A model generated the notes under the pieces. That model made no database searches. It saw only the letters and a list, made by a program, of their open reading frames with translations, and was not told the origin of the DNA. From the NCBI GenBank assembly GCA_016928775.1, contig JAFGKD010000009.1:1-64000 (forward strand): a stretch of 64,000 nt of DNA, given 5' to 3'. Below, one piece after another: positions 1 to 9,174 of this stretch (the first letter of the stretch is position 1; each line of letters starts with the position of its first letter). This DNA is from Candidatus Zhuqueibacterota bacterium. Lineage in GTDB: Bacteria; Zhuqueibacterota; Zhuqueibacteria; Residuimicrobiales; Krinioviventaceae. The position numbers and the translations under genes are program-made.

Positions 1-84
1 CCGTTCGATCCGCGTTCCATTATTTCAGTGATCACCCGTGGCTTATCAACTTTGCTAAAAAAACACGATGTTGCAGGTTTGTAG
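1..84 (+). other. possible 3' end of an upstream gene
   Basis: Frame 1 is open from the window edge to a TAG at 82-84 and would encode a tail beginning PFDPRSIISVI. That resembles the last helix of a response-regulator receiver domain (KPFDP...), but 27 residues are too few to be sure. Frame 3 is also open, to 123, so the call is tentative. The rest of the stretch up to 216 holds nothing I recognise. Confidence 0.25.
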
Positions 85-216
85 TACAGAAGACATTGGA
101 CAATGTACCGCCGGCGCTTTGAAACGATGGACCAATTTTGTATATTGAAAAAGCTGAATGTATTTCTGTTTCGTCGAGGAAAAAATCAAATATTATCAGA
201 ATTGGGAGGTTCGAGC

Positions 217-915
217 ATGAAGAGCTTTAAAAGTATTAATTGTGCTGTTTTAATCTCCTTATTTGGCTTTGTTTTAATATTTAATCCGCAATTACATGCC
301 GACAAATTCCTTAACGTCGGTATCAGCGCATCAAGCATCACATCGCAACAGACATGGGCACCTGGATGTACGATCGGCCTGCAGTGGCGGCGAATCATCA
401 AACAAAATTTTTATTACAGCTATGCTGTACAGGGAGCTTATCGTACACTGGAGATCAAGGAAAAACGCGCTCACTCTTATCCGGGCATCGTCACGTTGCG
501 CAACTACTCCATGGCCTCATTTTACGTTGATGTACCGCTCAAGATACATTACCGTCTCAATCCTCGCAGCGCCAATTCCTTTTTTCTCTTTGCCGGATTT
601 TCATTCAATCTTTGTTTCTCCGCCGATGCGGAGAGCGAAATTTTGCAGACGCTCTATGATCCAAATGATCCGGATTGTCCACCCGAAAAACCGCCATACG
701 ATTATCGTCACATTGAAGACCCTGGCCCGATCATTCCGTTGCTGGAAAATTCTGACCTGGCGTTGATAGCCGGAGTCGAAGGATCTCTTTTTCGTCATCC
801 ACTTGCTGTGACATGTATGGTCGGCAGAATCGGCTCGATCAGCGCCATCGAATTCAAGGAATCCTATCATAACATTGCACTGTCAATCGGATTTGATCTC
901 GGCTCGAAGGAATAA
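217..915 (+). CDS. small outer-membrane beta-barrel-like protein
   Basis: The reading frame is open from 103, but the ATG at 217 is preceded by GGGAGGT at 204-210 and begins a clear signal peptide (MKSFKSINCAVLISLFGFVL...), so I place the start there, giving 232 residues. The mature part has alternating polar and aromatic segments (for example around FYYSYAVQGAYRTLEI, SFYVDVPLKIHYRL and NIALSIGFDLGSKE at the C-terminus). This is typical of 8-strand PorT/OmpA-like barrels of unknown role (outer membrane beta-barrel family). A loop near the middle is rich in Pro and Asp. No enzymatic motif is visible. The gene stands alone, convergent with the minus-strand gene that ends at 931. The fold assignment rests on pattern only. 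Confidence 0.6.
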   Translation: MKSFKSINCAVLISLFGFVLIFNPQLHADKFLNVGISASSITSQQTWAPGCTIGLQWRRIIKQNFYYSYAVQGAYRTLEIKEKRAHSYPGIVTLRNYSMASFYVDVPLKIHYRLNPRSANSFFLFAGFSFNLCFSADAESEILQTLYDPNDPDCPPEKPPYDYRHIEDPGPIIPLLENSDLALIAGVEGSLFRHPLAVTCMVGRIGSISAIEFKESYHNIALSIGFDLGSKE

Positions 916-930
916 CATAATTCAAACATC

Positions 931-1560
931 TTATGGCAACTTTTTGGCCATGATATTTTTAAAATAGACAGTACTCTTGGGATCGTGCCCCTGCAAGCAA
1001 AAGGTACCACTGCTGATTTTGCGCCCTGGCATGCCCTGGTAATTCACATTCTCCGGCTCTGTGTAATCAATAACCTGCTTTTCGTTCACCTTGATTATGA
1101 TACGTTTCCCCTGTACAATGATATGCATGCTGAACCATTCGTTATCGGCTGCTTCAGACTCCCGCAGATCGACAATATTGTACAGGCTGCCGGTCCGGCG
1201 CCAGTCGCTGTGTGAATTATTCACCTGAACTTCATAACCCTTGGCCGGCCAGCCCTCTTGCTGGAAAGCTGTATGGAAATAAATCCCGGAATTGGATTTT
1301 GGCTCTGTTTTGACATCGGCTTTAAATTCAAAATTTATCCACTCTGCATTCCCATCCTCGCCGATGTAATACAAATGGCTACGTTTTCCATGTACGACAA
1401 TGACGCTGTCCTTTACCGCAAACGTCCCTTCATCTTCGCTAAACTTCCAGCCGTTCAGGGTGGCGCCGTCAAACAGATCGATCCAGTCATCCTGCGTCAA
1501 ATCTTGCGCAAAGCAGAAACTGCAAAATACAAACACTAATAGCAATATCGAGTATCTCAT
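931..1560 (-). CDS. secreted DUF1080 (3-keto-disaccharide hydrolase-like) protein
   Basis: 209 residues with a signal peptide (MRYSILLLVFVFCSFCFA) and a start supported by AAGGAAA just upstream. The mature sequence carries DUF1080 hallmarks: FDGATLNGWK near the N-terminus, an FEFKADVKTEP...NSGIYFHT strand pair, GYEVQVNNSH, the GSLYNIVD segment, and FCLQGHDPKSTVYFKNI close to the end. DUF1080 domains have a concanavalin-like jelly-roll fold, and some members act as 3-keto-disaccharide hydrolases or bind sugars. The adjacent minus-strand gene encodes a GH5 glycanase starting 2.2 kb upstream and ending 16 bp before this gene, so the two are probably co-transcribed and exported together for polysaccharide use. 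The exact substrate cannot be read from the sequence. Confidence 0.85.
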   Translation of the reverse strand: MRYSILLLVFVFCSFCFAQDLTQDDWIDLFDGATLNGWKFSEDEGTFAVKDSVIVVHGKRSHLYYIGEDGNAEWINFEFKADVKTEPKSNSGIYFHTAFQQEGWPAKGYEVQVNNSHSDWRRTGSLYNIVDLRESEAADNEWFSMHIIVQGKRIIIKVNEKQVIDYTEPENVNYQGMPGRKISSGTFCLQGHDPKSTVYFKNIMAKKLP

Positions 1561-1575
1561 CGCATTTCCTTTTGT

Positions 1576-3720
1576 TTACTCACTATACTCCAGTAACAAT
1601 TCCAACATCTGACGATCCAACTTGTGGCCGTTATAATCTTCATAGATCACATCCGGTCGATTGCTGTCCAGTATGCCAAAGCTGTCGCGAAAATTCCACA
1701 ATGCCCAGCCGAGACCGGCGGCTTTCATTGCTTTCAAACGATTCTCCATGAAACGTAATGTCACATCGTGCGGTGTCTTGTTATAAACGCCCCACTCACC
1801 GACATGTACCGGCGTGCCATTCCGTTTGAGATCAATCCATTGATCCAGAAAGCCATTCATCTTGTAACGATCTTCGAATCCTTTTGGTGCTTTTTTCACA
1901 ATCAGTGTGCCGTTTTCATCGACGCGAAAGGCGGCTTGTGGCACTCCCCAATCCGTGATGCCTGGTTGTGTCTCGATCGTCGGCAATCCGGAAGAAGCTG
2001 GTGGTTCGATTCGCAGCGAGGAAAATGTCATCCAGTCACCGTCATAAATCTTCATGGACAATTTTTTAGCTGCTTTGTCCAGGGTAAAAGAGTAATCGCG
2101 ATCATAAATATTTTGATAGACATCCCACTCTTCCGCATAAATCACCTCTTTCCACTCACCTTCACCCGGCCCGGGTTTGAAAAAATGGGTATAGACCGTC
2201 CCGTCTTCGGTCGCGACGCGAAAATCGGCCGCAGTAGAAACTTGCTGAACGTGCAACGTTATTATGGTGCCGGCGGCAAAGTCACATTCAATTTCCAGAG
2301 GTGTATCCCAGGGCGCTTTATATGAGCCGTAAAAATAGTTGGCAACCAATTGCGGCGGCCAGGAGGGTTCGGGCCAGGTATCAGAGCCATCAACCCATTC
2401 GGCTTTGTAATGCGTGAGCTGAAACGGATTGTAAAAATGCGGTGACATCACAACGCCATACTCGAGAATCTCATCCACGCGGGCATTGCCCCACTCGACG
2501 CCATCGGAAATGATAATACGATCCGGCGATACCTGCTGAATCGCCTCGATTGCCGGCAACACAGCGTTGACATAAGTGTCACCATCCACATCGGCGGGTT
2601 CATTCACCAGGTTGAAGCTGAGCGCATCGCGTGGAATATCTTTGTAGCGCTCGGCAAACATTCGCCACTGGGCAGTAAAAGCCGCCTGCGCCTCTTTGTT
2701 CTCCCACAGGCTGACATCCTGATGCGGCGGCAAGGATTGGCCAGGCGGATTGACACAATAGCCGGGCGCCCGGTGCAGATTAATACTGACGTGAATGCCG
2801 TACTTTTGTCCCCAGGCCACGGCATCATCAATTTGAGCCAAGCCTTTGGGATCGTAGGCTGTCCAATCGTTTGGCTGCGTAAAAGTTCGATAATCAATGG
2901 GCAAACGGACAAAATTAAATCCCAAATCGGAAATCATTTGAAAGTCTTTTTCAACATAACCGTCATTTGACCACTCGACTGTAAATTTGCCTAACAAATT
3001 AAAGCCAAACCAATGTGACGTATAATCGTCCGGCGGCGGTAACGGCATGAGATCAAACTGAAAAGTCTCTCCCCCATTCGGCACCTGGTTATCCAACATC
3101 TGTGGAATAAAGCCATCCGCGTAGACAGTGAAACTGTACGTATCACCTGGTCCGTGGCCAGACTTGTCCAGCGTAGCAGCTACAGGCACCGAACCGGAGC
3201 CACGATAATTGAGTTCAACCGGAGAGGGCACCTGCTCGCCCGCTTTGAGCATTTTAATCGTCTGTATGCCTTGTGAGCCGGCGGCACGCACAAAATAGAC
3301 ACCATTCGCCAATCCTGCGCCCTCTAATAAAAAGGCGTGGTCACCCTGTGGCAACAAGGACGAAAAATTCGCGACACGCTGTCCGAGCACGTTGTAAACA
3401 TCCACTGTAATATCATCATTCACTGGCAGCGTGATCACAAACTCGGTGGCTTCAACAAATGAATTGGGATAATTGTTGGAGAGATAAAATCGATTGGGCG
3501 GTAGTAATGACTCGTTGTAAACAGTTGCTGGTCCCGCCAGATCAAACGTCGTTGTGCCGACAAGCATGGTATCTGTATATTGCGTGACATTGAGAATATA
3601 GATACTATCCGGAGTTATCGTTTCCCAGGTGATGGTGTTGATGGCGTGAAAAGTTATGATACTGCTCTGTGCGAAAAGACTGATTGAAAAAAACAATACA
3701 ACAAGAGCACTCTTTTTCAT
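1576..3720 (-). CDS. secreted GH5-family glycanase with an N-terminal sorting-like domain
   Basis: 714 residues, signal peptide 1-18, start preceded by GAGGATAAT. Residues about 75-160 (NRFYLSNNYPNSF...VYNVLGQRV...LANGVYFVRA...) form a FlgD-like/type A sorting domain, which in other proteins sits at the C-terminus. A short beta domain follows (about 170-225). From about 235 the GH5 catalytic domain begins (FNFVRLPIDY, INLHRAPGYC). The expected acid/base is E374 in the LVNEP motif and the nucleophile E642 in VGEWG, with the closing ALWNFRDSFGILD segment. An insertion at about 470-570 looks like a carbohydrate-binding jelly roll. The enzyme should cleave beta-1,4-type glycans outside the cell; cellulose, mannan or xyloglucan cannot be separated by eye. 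It is likely co-transcribed with the DUF1080 gene. Confidence 0.88.
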   Translation of the reverse strand: MKKSALVVLFFSISLFAQSSIITFHAINTITWETITPDSIYILNVTQYTDTMLVGTTTFDLAGPATVYNESLLPPNRFYLSNNYPNSFVEATEFVITLPVNDDITVDVYNVLGQRVANFSSLLPQGDHAFLLEGAGLANGVYFVRAAGSQGIQTIKMLKAGEQVPSPVELNYRGSGSVPVAATLDKSGHGPGDTYSFTVYADGFIPQMLDNQVPNGGETFQFDLMPLPPPDDYTSHWFGFNLLGKFTVEWSNDGYVEKDFQMISDLGFNFVRLPIDYRTFTQPNDWTAYDPKGLAQIDDAVAWGQKYGIHVSINLHRAPGYCVNPPGQSLPPHQDVSLWENKEAQAAFTAQWRMFAERYKDIPRDALSFNLVNEPADVDGDTYVNAVLPAIEAIQQVSPDRIIISDGVEWGNARVDEILEYGVVMSPHFYNPFQLTHYKAEWVDGSDTWPEPSWPPQLVANYFYGSYKAPWDTPLEIECDFAAGTIITLHVQQVSTAADFRVATEDGTVYTHFFKPGPGEGEWKEVIYAEEWDVYQNIYDRDYSFTLDKAAKKLSMKIYDGDWMTFSSLRIEPPASSGLPTIETQPGITDWGVPQAAFRVDENGTLIVKKAPKGFEDRYKMNGFLDQWIDLKRNGTPVHVGEWGVYNKTPHDVTLRFMENRLKAMKAAGLGWALWNFRDSFGILDSNRPDVIYEDYNGHKLDRQMLELLLEYSE

Positions 3721-4155
3721 ATTATCCTCAAAAATGATAGCAAAAACTTGTAAAATTACAAAATTTGCACGACACTGTCAATAACTCAAAAGTTATTTTC
3801 ACAAAACCTCAGGAGCATGACCACCCATGATATCCATCCTGCGCGGGCAATTGAGTGGGGCTTTTTCCCAATTGAACGTATGAGCGAATCCATTTCCTGT
3901 CACGTATGTATATGCTGGATAATCGGAGTTAGCTTTTCGGAATAGGTTGCAAAAATGGAACCAGCTCTCTTTTCGAGCGAAACTGATCTGCACATTTTTA
4001 TACAAGTGGCATGTTTTCAATTCAAAAGGCACCACTTTTAATATAGGCAAACACGTTCGCATATTCACCTAACGCTCAAAAAGGTAATTGAATTCCGCTG
4101 TTGTGATACTTGTTGACATTGACATTTTTCCTAAAAATCACTACAATCAATAAAA
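3721..4155. other. 435-bp intergenic stretch
   Basis: This divergent region lies between the GH5 gene and the DUF4231 gene and must hold both promoters. A minus-strand open frame of 89 codons (3799-4068) is present, but it has no ribosome binding site, no recognisable domain and no coding-like composition, so I do not call it. A small dyad around CAATTG copies at about 3850-3880 is visible. Nothing else is recognised. Confidence 0.4.
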
Positions 4156-4620
4156 ATGGAAAACAAGCAGGAGACCGTTGTGGATGCAAAAGATTTCCAG
4201 GAGTATCTCGAAAAAAGATATCAGGATCAGGTAAAATGGTACGATAACAAGGCGACCATCAACCAGAAAATTTACAAACGATTCCAATGGCTGGTGATCA
4301 TTTTATCGGCGTTGACGCCTGTTCTCATTGCTGTGGAGGATATATTTCATTGGCCAGCCATCGTCATTGCAGCGATTGTTGCCATTCTCACCACAGCGCT
4401 CAAGACCTTTCGTTACCAGGAGCACTGGCTGAACTATCGTACCACCTGCGAGACTTTGAAAAAGGAAAAAGTCTTTTATGATGCCCATGCCGGCCTATAC
4501 CGGGATGTCGAGGACAAAAACATAACCTTTATCGAACGCGTCGAAGCGCTCATCTCGCAGGAGAATACGACCTGGTTATCGACGGCGCAGCAGCAGCGGA
4601 AGGAAGCGGTTGTGCAGTAG
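4156..4620 (+). CDS. SLATT/DUF4231-type two-TM protein
   Basis: 154 residues: an N-terminal amphipathic segment with the pattern YLEKRYQDQVKWYDNKA, then two predicted membrane helices (about 45-62 and 66-84: WLVIILSALTPVLIAV and WPAIVIAAIVAILTTA) split by a short loop. A cytoplasmic helix follows with the YQEHWLNYRTTCETLKKEKVFY signature of the DUF4231 family. DUF4231 belongs to the SLATT superfamily, described as membrane effectors associated with SMODS nucleotidyltransferases and SLOG sensors in anti-phage systems. Orphan copies also exist. No nucleotidyltransferase or SLOG gene lies next to it here; the neighbours are glycanase and cytochrome bd genes. Function in this genome is therefore unproven. 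The RBS is weak (no clear GGAGG). Confidence 0.75.
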   Translation: MENKQETVVDAKDFQEYLEKRYQDQVKWYDNKATINQKIYKRFQWLVIILSALTPVLIAVEDIFHWPAIVIAAIVAILTTALKTFRYQEHWLNYRTTCETLKKEKVFYDAHAGLYRDVEDKNITFIERVEALISQENTTWLSTAQQQRKEAVVQ

Positions 4621-4626
4621 TGAGCT

Positions 4627-6300
4627 TTATCGCCGGAAAAATTCACGCACAATAAAGCGGAAAGAAGATTCAGGATTTATTGATTTATTTATTTGTTCGA
4701 CCAACGACTTTTCATGCGAAATAATCACAATTGTTCGTTCGTCAGTCATATTAATGATAGATGCTAAGACATCCCTCGCCGTCTCCGCATCCAGATTCGC
4801 GGTGGGCTCGTCGAAAATGTAAATCGGCGCGTCTTTGAGCAGTCCCCGTGCAAGCGCCAGCCGCTGTCGCTCGCCTCCGCTCAACCGCAGGCCATGCTCG
4901 CCAATCCAGGTCGCATAACCTTCCGGCAAAGATAGAACAAAATCGTGAACAATCGCCCCTTTGCATGCTAATATCATTTCGTCTTTATTCGCATCCGGTT
5001 TGGCTAACAGCAGATTATCACGAATCGTGCCGCTGAACAGATAGGGATTTTGCGGGATATAGCTGATGATATCAGTCAAAACGTGCTGCGGCACCCTATC
5101 CAGCGAAATGCCGCCAATTGTGATCTCTCCTGACTGCGGCGCCCAAAAGCGCATGAGTAAATGAACAATCGTGGTTTTACCAACGCCACTGGGGCCAAGA
5201 AGGGCGATTTTGCTGCCATACGGCATATCGAGATTCAAATCCTGCACTACTGGTGGTTCATTCGGCGCGTAGACAAAATGAACATTTTTGAACGAGATAT
5301 CAAAGGAGGTAATGTCCGGCACGCGCACCGGTTCTTTGATGGGGTGTGCAGCATCCGTCAATTCGAATAGCCGTCCGGCTGCGGTCAGGCTTTCCTCGAG
5401 GTGCAGCGCGGCAGCCGGTAGCGGTAACACCGCTTCAAAAGCGGCCATGCTGCCCAAGGCCAGGATAGCAAGATAGAGACCATCCATCAGACCGTTGCGG
5501 ATAAACGGGACCGCGGCGATAAAAATGGTGAAAATCGTCGCATTCATCAGCAGACCAATCAATGACTCGTGCAATGCGCCGTAAAGCGAACGGGCTCGCT
5601 GCACTCTTGTGAATCTGCTGTTCAGGTCTGCAAAATGTTCGAGATAATCCGCTGCACGACCAAAGGCCAGAAGCTCCGGCAGACCCTGCAAACCGTCCAG
5701 AGCGAGAATCGAGAGCTCGGATTCCAGATGCACCAGTTTTTCCCCCATACCACGACAAAGGACGTGCGTCAGCATCGGCACACCGAGGCCAGCCAACAGC
5801 ATAAAAATCAACAGAATCAGTGAGAACACCCAGGAGAACATGCCAAACAGGAACCATACAAGAATGGAAACAAAGAGCGCAACCAACGGCGGCGCAAAAA
5901 CCCGCAGATAAAAATTTTCCAGGGTGTTGATGTCCGATATGATACGCGACAATAAATCGCCGCTTTTGCGCAGCTGCAGCCGCGCCGGTGCGAGCGGCTC
6001 GATGGCCGTATAAAACCAGACGCGCAGTTGCGCCAACAGCTTGAAGGTCACCTCGTGTGATACAATACGTTCGAGGTAGCGAAATATCCCGCGTGTCATA
6101 CCGAAAAAGCGCACACCAACAATCGCGACCTGCAGGGCTGCGATCGTCGGCTGCAATGCGGCTTTGGCGATGATATAAGCCGAGGTCATCATCAATCCAA
6201 CGCTGCTGCCGATGGTAAGAAAGCCGATAAACGCAGCGAGCAGCATCGACCATTTCAAAGGCTGCGCGAGTTTGAGGAGACGGACAAACGTTGACTTCAA
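4627..6300 (-). CDS. cydC: ABC transporter CydC, cytochrome bd assembly
   Basis: 557 residues, starting at a TTG codon (GAGGA a few bases upstream; the ATG just before is followed by a stop). An N-terminal six-helix exporter membrane domain (about 15-300) is followed by an ATPase domain with Walker A GPSGVGKTT, Q-loop YIPQNPYLF, signature LSGGERQRLALARG and Walker B IYIFDEPTANLD. CydC pairs with CydD as a heterodimeric ABC transporter needed for assembly of the bd-type oxidase; in E. coli it handles thiols/heme across the inner membrane. Position as the last gene of the Rrf2-cydA-cydB-cydD-cydC operon makes the assignment firm relative to generic ABC exporters. Confidence 0.9.
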   Translation of the reverse strand: MKSTFVRLLKLAQPLKWSMLLAAFIGFLTIGSSVGLMMTSAYIIAKAALQPTIAALQVAIVGVRFFGMTRGIFRYLERIVSHEVTFKLLAQLRVWFYTAIEPLAPARLQLRKSGDLLSRIISDINTLENFYLRVFAPPLVALFVSILVWFLFGMFSWVFSLILLIFMLLAGLGVPMLTHVLCRGMGEKLVHLESELSILALDGLQGLPELLAFGRAADYLEHFADLNSRFTRVQRARSLYGALHESLIGLLMNATIFTIFIAAVPFIRNGLMDGLYLAILALGSMAAFEAVLPLPAAALHLEESLTAAGRLFELTDAAHPIKEPVRVPDITSFDISFKNVHFVYAPNEPPVVQDLNLDMPYGSKIALLGPSGVGKTTIVHLLMRFWAPQSGEITIGGISLDRVPQHVLTDIISYIPQNPYLFSGTIRDNLLLAKPDANKDEMILACKGAIVHDFVLSLPEGYATWIGEHGLRLSGGERQRLALARGLLKDAPIYIFDEPTANLDAETARDVLASIINMTDERTIVIISHEKSLVEQINKSINPESSFRFIVREFFRR

Positions 6301-6358
6301 AACATCCTCGTAAACTTTATCATGGCATAAGCTTTATGCAAAATGATTTTCATGATGA

Positions 6359-8077
6359 TCATGCCAAAATCTCCTGCGAGTGCACCAGCGTGGCGTATAG
6401 CGGACATCGCGCCAACAGATCTTGATATTGCCCTACGTCCACAATTTCACCCTGTTCAAGCAGAATAATTTTATCCGCTCGCTGGACCGTATGCAGTCGA
6501 TGTGCAATAGTGATAATGGTTTTGGCCGCCAATTGCGTCATCGTCTTTTGTATGAGCGCCTCGGTCTCTCTGTCGAGATACGAGGTTGGCTCATCAAGAA
6601 TAATCACCGATGTCTCTTTGAGAAAAGCGCGCGCCAGGGCCAGGCGCTGCGCCTGACCCCCGCTCAAACGGGCACCTCGCTCGCCAATTATGGTATCGTA
6701 GCCGTTCGGCAAAGTGGCGAACAGATCATGAATGTGTGCGCGCTGTGCGGCGGATTTCAATTCAGCGTCCGTCGCCTGCGGCCTGGCAAGGCGCAGATTG
6801 TCTGCAATGGATTGGTGAAAGAGAAAAGGATGCTGCGGCACCCAGGTGATCTGTTGCCGCCATGCATCAACATCAACATCAACAAGTGATGACCCGTCAA
6901 TCAAAATACTCCCGCTTGCCGGGTCGAAAAAACGCAGCAACAGGGAAATCAGGGTTGTTTTGCCGGCGCCGCTACGTCCGACCAGGGCGATATGCTGGCC
7001 GTGCGCGATTGTAAAATTGACGTCCCGCAACGCCTGCTTTTGCTTTCCGGGATAGGTGTAACTGACATTCTGAAAGTGTAATTGAGAAAATTTTGGCGGT
7101 TTGATAAAACCAGCCTTGACTTGAGGCTGTGTCTCGAGGATATTAAAAATAGACTTTGCAGCAGTGAATCCCTGCATACCCGCGTGAAAGCGCGCACCCA
7201 ATTGTCGCAGTGGTTGGTAAAATTCGGGCGCGACAATCAGCACAAACAAAGCCTGCTCAAAAACAATCCGGCCATACAAAAGACGCAAACCAATCTCGAC
7301 CGCAATAATGGCTGTGCTGATGCTCGCTAACATTTCCAGTACCAGGGCCAATAAAAACGCGATGCGCAATACATTCATCGTCGTGGAGCGAAATTCGTGC
7401 GCGACTGACTTTATCTTGCTTGTTTGATCAGTACTGCGGCCTAAAATCTTCAGCGTCGTCAAACCTTGTAGCACATCTAAAAAATGCGCACTCATGCGCG
7501 AAAGGAGCGTCCATTGTTTTTTGATGCGTCGCTGCGCGATATCCCCGATGAGAACCATAAAAAAGGGGATCAACGGTGCGGTGAAAAGGAAAACGCAACC
7601 GGACAGCAGATCAACGGGAAAAACAAAGATCAATATAAGGAGTGGGATAAAAAGGGCCATCACCAATTGCGGTAGATACTCGCTAAAATAAGCATCCAGA
7701 GACTCGACGCCAGCCACCAGGGTATTTTTCAGGTCGCCGCTCTGTTGCGTTCGCGTAAAAGCTGGCCCCAATCGAAACAGATATGTAGACAGTTTGATGC
7801 GGAGATCATTTTTGACCATCTCGGCAATTTTGTTGGCAGCTGCTTTGCTTCCCCAGAGTGTCACAGCTCGCACAATAGCCAGAGACAGGAAGAGAAGCAA
7901 AAATGGTAAAATCGCGGCAAGATCTTTTTTTTCGAGAAAGACACTATTGATTATCCGACTCAAAAGAGCGGCTTGCCAGACGATAGCTGCACTTGTCAAA
8001 AGCATCAGGACAATTGAAACAAGAAACGGACGGCGTTTGTTGAGGAGATAGTGGAGTAGCTTTTTGTCCAGGTTCAT
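6359..8077 (-). CDS. cydD: ABC transporter CydD, cytochrome bd assembly
   Basis: 572 residues from the ATG at 8077 (an in-frame TTG four codons earlier is less likely). It has the same exporter architecture as its neighbour: membrane domain with an N-terminal VSIVLMLLTSAAIVWQAALLS helix, then an ATPase domain with Walker A GRSGAGKTT, Q-loop WVPQHPFLF, signature LSGGQAQRLALARA, Walker B VIILDEPTSYLD and switch His in IAHRLHT. The two half-transporters are divergent paralogs, as in CydDC of other bacteria. A gap of about 60 bp separates it from cydC and about 75 bp from cydB, so all probably share one transcript. Confidence 0.9.
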   Translation of the reverse strand: MNLDKKLLHYLLNKRRPFLVSIVLMLLTSAAIVWQAALLSRIINSVFLEKKDLAAILPFLLLFLSLAIVRAVTLWGSKAAANKIAEMVKNDLRIKLSTYLFRLGPAFTRTQQSGDLKNTLVAGVESLDAYFSEYLPQLVMALFIPLLILIFVFPVDLLSGCVFLFTAPLIPFFMVLIGDIAQRRIKKQWTLLSRMSAHFLDVLQGLTTLKILGRSTDQTSKIKSVAHEFRSTTMNVLRIAFLLALVLEMLASISTAIIAVEIGLRLLYGRIVFEQALFVLIVAPEFYQPLRQLGARFHAGMQGFTAAKSIFNILETQPQVKAGFIKPPKFSQLHFQNVSYTYPGKQKQALRDVNFTIAHGQHIALVGRSGAGKTTLISLLLRFFDPASGSILIDGSSLVDVDVDAWRQQITWVPQHPFLFHQSIADNLRLARPQATDAELKSAAQRAHIHDLFATLPNGYDTIIGERGARLSGGQAQRLALARAFLKETSVIILDEPTSYLDRETEALIQKTMTQLAAKTIITIAHRLHTVQRADKIILLEQGEIVDVGQYQDLLARCPLYATLVHSQEILA

Positions 8078-8151
8078 GTGCGAGGTCAAAAAAAGGAATT
8101 ATGAGTGAAAAGTGATCCGAGATGCGCGATGCGCGCATCATCTATCGTCCT

Positions 8152-9165
8152 CTAATACTCCAACTCGGAATTCACACTCACCCGCTTGCGAAACATCCAA
8201 TAGGTCCAGCCCTGGTAGACGAGGACGATTGGCACAAATATCACAGCGATAATTGTCATAATCTTGAGTGTGTAGGGTGAAGAAGAGGCGTTATAGATCG
8301 TCAGGCTCCAGGCGTCGTTCAAGCTGGAGACCAAAACGCGTGGGAACAAGCCGATAAAAACAGTGACCACTGATGCGGCAAGGGTGATGCCGGTCATAGT
8401 AAATGCCAGACCGGAGCGTCTGATTTTGACGAACCAGCCTGATAACAGCAATGCGAGACCAGCGATGATGGGAACAACGCCGGGATTGGCACCAAGTCGC
8501 GTGAACATATCGGTGGCAAAGTAACCGGCTATAACAAAAGCAAAAACCAGGATTGTTGTGGGGAGCCACAATTTTTGTGCAATCGATTGGGCTTTTACGA
8601 GAATATCGTCGGTTGTTTTCAGAGTGAGAAATAATGCGCCATGATAGGTGAACAGTGACAATGTCATCAAGCCGCCAAGGAGCGCGTAGGGATTCAGCAG
8701 ATTAAAAAAGCCGCCAACATAGTTCATATTCGCATCAATTGGTACCCCGCGAATGAGATTGGCCACGGCCACGCCCCATAGCAGAGCCGGCACGGCGCTC
8801 CCCACGAACAGCATCCAGTCCCATAACGATCGCCATTTTGGATTTGCATCCTTGCTACGAAATTCAAACGAGACGCCGCGGACGATGAGGGCCAGGAGTA
8901 GCAGTACCAGGGCCATATAAAAACCGCTGAACATGGTTGCATACCAATGCGGAAACGCCGCGAACATGGCGCCACCGGCGGTCAATACCCACACTTCATT
9001 TCCATCCCAAAAGGTACCGATGGTGTTGATCGTCACGCGACGTTTTTTATCATCTTTTGACATGAAGGGATGTAAAACGCCGACACCATAATCAAATCCT
9101 TCCAGGAAAAAGAATCCAACAAACAACACAGCGATCAGCGCGAACCAAACTGTATTCAAATCCAT
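8152..9165 (-). CDS. cydB: cytochrome bd ubiquinol oxidase subunit II
   Basis: 337 residues beginning DLNTVWFALIAVLFVGFFFLEGFDYGVGVL, the classic CydB N-terminus with the conserved GFDYGVG motif. An AGGAGG ribosome binding site lies 5 bp upstream. Eight to nine hydrophobic helices follow, including the GTFWDGNEVWVLTAGGAMFAAFP segment that is diagnostic for CydB. With CydA it forms the quinol-oxidising, oxygen-reducing terminal oxidase of the inner membrane, which works at low oxygen and resists NO and sulfide. The gene starts 9 bp after cydA stops. Length matches the family. Confidence 0.96.
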   Translation of the reverse strand: MDLNTVWFALIAVLFVGFFFLEGFDYGVGVLHPFMSKDDKKRRVTINTIGTFWDGNEVWVLTAGGAMFAAFPHWYATMFSGFYMALVLLLLALIVRGVSFEFRSKDANPKWRSLWDWMLFVGSAVPALLWGVAVANLIRGVPIDANMNYVGGFFNLLNPYALLGGLMTLSLFTYHGALFLTLKTTDDILVKAQSIAQKLWLPTTILVFAFVIAGYFATDMFTRLGANPGVVPIIAGLALLLSGWFVKIRRSGLAFTMTGITLAASVVTVFIGLFPRVLVSSLNDAWSLTIYNASSSPYTLKIMTIIAVIFVPIVLVYQGWTYWMFRKRVSVNSELEY

Positions 9166-9174
9166 GGCACCCTC

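Noticed and set aside
601..870. 89-codon minus-strand frame inside the first barrel protein gene
   Set aside because: Antisense shadow of a gene with a good signal peptide and ribosome binding site.
3799..4068. 89-codon minus-strand open frame between the GH5 and DUF4231 genes
   Set aside because: No ribosome binding site, no domain pattern and no coding-like composition; it lies where both neighbouring promoters must be.
5435..6253. 272-codon open frame on the minus strand inside cydC
   Set aside because: It is a shifted frame of cydC with an arginine/cysteine-rich, low-complexity translation. The cydC frame carries all ABC motifs.
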